Origin: Basidiobolus meristosporus CBS 931.73
Lineage: Eukaryota; Basidiobolomycota; Basidiobolomycetes; Basidiobolales; Basidiobolaceae
Length of the DNA stretch: 44,390 nucleotides
Assembly (NCBI GenBank): GCA_002104905.1
Contig: MCFE01000696.1
Location: 1-44,390 of the forward strand
Direction: 5' to 3'
In this document: positions 41,301 through 44,390 of the stretch, piece by piece
How positions within the stretch are numbered: position 1 is the stretch's first letter
Layout of the letters: every line of letters begins with the position of its first letter
Made by a program: the position numbers and the translations under genes
Notes under the pieces: model-generated
Seen by the model: only the letters and a program-made list of their open reading frames with translations
What the model was told of the DNA's origin: nothing
Databases searched by the model: none

Positions 41301-42072
41301 TTCTTTTGCTGATTATCTGTCTTTTTGAGACACCAGTCTGATGTGTGTCCTTTCCTTTTGCAGTAGTTGCAAAATAGGTTGCTGTTGCCTTTGTAGGGTC
41401 TTGGGTACCTCCTTTGTTGGTTATCATTGCTTATTAAAGCATTTCCTTCTTCCTTCTTATTGGCGCTTGATTTTCTTAATTCTTCATCCAAGAGCCTTCC
41501 ATATACGTAATTTAAGGTCAAATCTTCAGTTCTGGACTCTAGGGCTGATACAAGGCCCTGAAACTTGTCTGTCAGGCTATTCAGGATGGTAACTATCACA
41601 TCCTCATCAGTAGTTGGTACGCCCACAGATTCCATCTCATCTACCAGCAGGGTAATTCTGTTAATTAGATTTTTCATTTCTTCTCCTGGCAGAATCTTTG
41701 TAGTAAAGAATTTTCGTCTCAGATACATTTTCTTGGCAGCTGAACATGACTGGTAGGTGTCTTCTAATGCCTTCCAGGCATTCTTTGCCGTTTTTGCTCT
41801 TGAGCATTGAATTAGCAATTTGTCCTTGACATTAAGGCAAATGCAGTTAAAGGCACTTTGTTCTTTCTTCTGGTACTTTAAGGCTTCTCTCCCACGTTTT
41901 TAGGAGGGCATTCTTCTCCCATGACAATATCCCAAAGGCCTCTTTTTTGCAGCAGCATCTTCATCTTCACCTTCCACACTTGGTAGTTAGATCCATCCAA
42001 CTTTTCAGCAGAGGGAAAAATTCCAGTAATATCAGTAGTAGACATTGCAGAGAGTGACAGCTCAGGGCTCAT
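38387..42072 (-). pseudogene. Broken gag-pol reading frame of copia copy 3
   Basis: Gag begins at ATG 42072 or 42045 (K-L-D-G-S-N-Y-Q-V-W-K) and loses frame near 41880 by a one-base shift. The next frame (41818-40529) has the gag zinc knuckle C-x2-C-x4-H-x4-C, a protease site reading I-N-S-G-A-S where active copia proteases have D-S-G, and the integrase HHCC region (H-R-R-F-G-H-I, C-E-A-C). It stops at TAA 40531-40529 just after F-I-D-D-Y-T-R. The frame reopens (40528-38387) with integrase catalytic residues in S-D-N-G-G-E-Y and Q-N-G-V-A-E, RT with A-L-Y-V-D-D-L, and RNase H with S-D-A-D-W-G and T-T-E-A-E-Y-M. A one-base deletion near 38419 ends that frame; fragment 2 keeps the base. Otherwise the length and order fit an intact copia polyprotein. 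Confidence 0.93.
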
Positions 42073-42076
42073 AACC
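42063..42076 (-). other. Retrotransposon primer-binding site, initiator tRNA-Met half-molecule type
   Basis: Directly after the LTR end, the minus strand reads GGTTATGAGCCCTG. From memory this is the exact complement of the anticodon stem-loop region of yeast-type initiator tRNA-Met (CAGGGCTCATAACC), not of a tRNA 3' end. Drosophila copia uses the corresponding site, priming with an initiator tRNA half cut in the anticodon loop. It also overlaps an in-frame ATG of gag (42072). Confidence 0.85.
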
Positions 42077-42333
42077 TGTTGTAAGAGTCTTGGAGATATT
42101 GAAAGTGATTGGGAGAACAAGTAGATTAGACTTGTTCCATTGTGCCATTGATCATAGTGCCAGAGAGTGCTGTATATTTTGTTATTAATTTGATATTTTA
42201 GGGTCATATGCATGTCAATTTTAATCCCAAATTGGCACTCTATGGCACCATCTGGCACTCTGAGGCATGATCAGGCACCATCTGGCATGCTATGGCACTA
42301 TTGGGCACTATGATCAGCTGGAATGATGGAACA
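42077..42333 (-). repeat. 5' LTR of copia copy 3
   Basis: The inner end is fixed by the primer-binding site and reads CTTACAACA, the same terminal string as Drosophila copia. The outer end is placed at 42333, where the minus strand starts TGTTCC, giving TGTT..AACA inverted termini over 257 bp. The outer boundary is inferred because no second LTR is present for comparison. It contains an array of 10-bp repeats in its U3-side third. Confidence 0.7.
42233..42312. repeat. Eight-unit 10-bp repeat array in the LTR
   Basis: Eight consecutive decamers start at 42233, 42243, 42253 and so on to 42303. Seven begin [TA]GGCA[CT] and the last GGGCAC; typical units are TGGCACTCTA and TGGCACCATC. The spacing is exactly 10 bp with no insertion. 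Two GTGCCA strings in the opposite orientation occur nearby (about 42142 and 42157). The position, 21-101 nt from the LTR start, suggests an upstream activating or repressor-binding array. Confidence 0.9.
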
Positions 42334-42638
42334 AGTTTATTATGTGGTTTTCACTTAATGATTTATTGAATGTACAAGTAGTATTAATACTTTTACCTGG
42401 TCTTGGCATTAAAAACACGTAGAATAGGTTAAGGAAGGTCCCAAGAGCATGTGTGCAAAGCTTGGGGCTGTTTGGACAACTTTGAGAATTTTCATGTTCT
42501 GGGTACCTGGCATTTTGGTAAAATATTCTAAGCAAATCCCAACAAGGAATTTGGTCAGTATTCTCTAGGATTTGAAGGTGATGATCTAAGTGACTAAGTT
42601 AGGTGAATATTTAGGTGGAAATACAAATTTTTACAACA
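42334..42638. other. Spacer between copia copies 3 and 4
   Basis: These 305 bp separate the outer LTR end of copy 3 from the inverted copy 4. No gene or known repeat was recognised. The last 8 bp before copy 4 (TTACAACA, 42631-42638) equal the LTR 3' terminus. Confidence 0.5.
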
Positions 42639-44390
42639 GAATATACCTCAAAACTCTTCATCCACTTCAGCAAAATTCATAGGATAAAGCAAGAGACCAC
42701 TGTACTATACTCCCCACAGCAAAATGGAGTAGCAGAACGTGCTAATAGATCAACAATTGACATGGCAAGATCTATGATCCATGCTCAAGAATTATCCTAT
42801 GATTCTTGGGCAGAATCAGTTGCCACTACTGTATATCTTAAGAATGGGAGTTATAACAGAATACTTTGTGATTCTACTCCATTTGAAGCATGGTATGGAT
42901 ACAGACCAAGTGAAGAACATCTAAGAATATTTGGGTGTACAGCATATGCCAAAAAAACTGGCCGGAAATCAGTCAAAATTTGAGCCAAAAAGTTTAAAAT
43001 ACATATTTTTGGGCTACTGCAATGAGAGTAAGGCATACAGACTCTACAATACCAAAGCAAAGAAGCTTATCAAGTCCAGGGATGTGTTGTTTGATGAAAA
43101 TTCAAAATTTTCACAAAAAATGACATCAGATGATAACAAAAATTTGATCTCAAGTCCACCAATTGTCAGGATTGAATCAGAGCAAAACAATGAAAATTTT
43201 TTCACTCCAGAGGACTCTACAACCGTGGTTCAGCCAGAATCAGTGCCCAGGAATATCCCAGAAGTGATCATTCCAGTATCAAATGCCCGGAGATCCAATT
43301 GGACAAGAAATAGCCCAAATCACTATATCAATGAGGGTACAAATTTAGCCTATGCCTATTCAGTCCATATTGATGAACCCCAGACTGTAAAAGAGGCCCT
43401 AAATAGCCCTCTGACAAAGTTTTGGAGATCTGCAATGACTGAGGAATATCAGGCCCTGATGGAAAATCAAAGTTGGGGCTTAGTCAAATTACCAATCAAC
43501 CAAAAACCAATTGGATGTAGATGGGTCTTCAAGACAAAATACAAGGCTGATGGTACAATTGAGAGATACAAAACAAGACTTGTAGCCAAAGGATACTCTT
43601 AAATAAAAGGACTTGACTACATCAAGACCTTTGCACTGGTAGCCAAGTTTTATTCCATCAGATTGATATTGGCTATTGCAGCCAAATATAAGTTATTTAT
43701 TCATCAAATGGATGTAAAAACTGCATTTTTGAATGGAGAACTTGATGAGGACGTGTATATGGACCAGTCTGATGGTTTTGTTGACCAAGATAACCCCCAT
43801 TTGGTCTGCAAGCTTAAAAAGTCACTATATGGTCTCAAACAATCACCAAGAGCCTGGAATTGCAAGATAGATTCTTATTTGGAATCTTTGAGTTTCAAAA
43901 GGAGTAATGATGACTATAGTATATACTATAAGCCAGATAGAGCAAATCCAGCTATATTAGCTTTATATGTGGATGATCTTGATATAGCTGCCAATAACCT
44001 AGAAACATTGGAAGAGACTAAATCCAGCCTATCTATGGAGTTCAAGATGTCCAATCTAGGAGAGCTTAATTACTACTTAGGGATTAAGTTCCCCATAGAC
44101 AGAAGTACCCAGACTATCACCCTAAGCCAGTCCAAGTATATCCAAGATATACTAAAGAAGTACCAAATGGAAGACAGTAAACCGGCAGCTACCCCAATGG
44201 AGACAAACCTTAACTTGGTCAAAACTCAGCCAAATCAAGAGAGCTTGGTGCCATCTGAAAGCCCTGACTTTCCTTATCAACCTATAGTTGGCAGTGTGAT
44301 GTATATTATGCTTGGAACATGTCCAGATATCTCATATTCAATGGGAGTTGTCAGCCAACATAATCAGAACTATGGATCTGATCATATTGC
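42639..44390 (+). mobile_element. Ty1/copia fragment 4: inverted copy running off the right edge
   Basis: The plus strand matches the polyprotein from the middle of integrase (E-Y-T-S-K-L-F-I-H) through reverse transcriptase. It is oriented opposite to copies 1-3 and truncated at its 5' side near 42639. The frame starts in 42615-42983, shifts by one base near 42945 and continues in 42931-43602, stopping at TAA after G-Y-S. It then stays open to the window edge, with F-L-N-G-E-L-D-E-D and the palm motif Y-V-D-D-L-D-I. The integrase Glu region is intact (Q-N-G-V-A-E-R-A-N-R). RNase H must lie outside the window. It is decayed but close in sequence to copies 2 and 3. Confidence 0.92.

Larger units (their letters stand above)
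38251..42333 (-). mobile_element. Ty1/copia retrotransposon 3: most complete copy, 5' LTR to RNase H
   Basis: Read on the minus strand, this copy has a 257-bp 5' LTR (42333-42077), a primer-binding site, gag with a CCHC knuckle, protease, integrase, reverse transcriptase and RNase H, in the Pseudoviridae (copia) order. It ends abruptly at 38251 within RNase H, so the polypurine tract and 3' LTR are missing. It carries a frameshift in gag, a nonsense codon in integrase, a one-base deletion in RNase H and an altered protease active site, so it is not autonomous. Base composition is A/T-rich compared with the cellular genes to its left. Confidence 0.95.

Noticed and set aside
42077-42333. Calling the copia copy 3 complete and active
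   Set aside because: No 3' LTR is present, RNase H is truncated, and frameshift, nonsense and active-site changes are visible.
35402-44390. Cellular genes inside the right-hand 9 kb
   Set aside because: All substantial frames there match copia gag-pol or lie antisense to it.

Overview
The window looks like nuclear DNA of a fungus. It carries intron-containing eukaryotic genes, a homoaconitase (lysine synthesis by the alpha-aminoadipate route) and two YTP1-family membrane proteins, a family known from fungi. Introns are short (30 called, all but one of 48-75 bp) with GT..AG ends and CTAAC/CTAAT-like branch sites. A giant protein of Hydin/ASH-type Ig-fold repeats would be unusual in Dikarya and hints at an early-diverging fungus. 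That is inference; the lineage cannot be fixed from the sequence alone.

Layout, left to right. At 1-8612 (-) lies most of a very large ASH-repeat gene that runs off the left edge. At 9058-9547 (+) is prefoldin subunit 1, divergent from it. At 9949-14598 (+) is DNA topoisomerase II in five exons. At 15715-16200 (+) is a small Mig1/CreA-like two-finger C2H2 protein, inside 2.9 kb of otherwise non-coding DNA with repeated CRE-like octamers. At 17647-18347 (-) is a membrane-anchored RlpA/expansin-like protein, at 18666-19829 (-) galactose-1-phosphate uridylyltransferase, and at 20229-21467 (-) a tail-anchored inositol-polyphosphate 5-phosphatase. At 21919-23277 (+) is an HP1-type chromodomain protein with a long acidic N-terminus. 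At 23371-24666 and 25023-26503 (-) are two tandem YTP1-like genes sharing a 286-bp block that is identical except for one base. At 26872-29088 (-) is homoaconitase. At 30008-32204 (+) is a nine-exon SANT/Myb plus U-box-like protein. At 32641-33286 (+) is ribosomal protein eS17, whose first exon is only the ATG. At 33980-34228 (+) is a possible 82-aa gene, followed by about 1.1 kb of unassigned sequence.

From about 35.4 kb to the right edge the window is a nest of four broken Ty1/copia retrotransposon copies: three on the minus strand, head to tail, and one inverted copy leaving the window on the plus strand. Only one copy keeps a 5' LTR. Its primer-binding site is complementary to the anticodon stem-loop of initiator tRNA-Met, as in Drosophila copia (half-tRNA priming), and the LTR carries an eight-unit 10-bp repeat.

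The cellular genes are mostly unlinked housekeeping functions: chaperone, DNA topology, galactose and lysine metabolism, phosphoinositide turnover, heterochromatin and translation. Several pairs are divergent with short shared upstream regions (ASH gene/prefoldin, 5-phosphatase/HP1, homoaconitase/SANT gene). HP1 and the first YTP1-like gene are convergent with 93 bp between their stop codons. I found no tRNA, rRNA, snRNA or CRISPR array by eye. All exon boundaries are read from splice signals and protein conservation, without transcript support.
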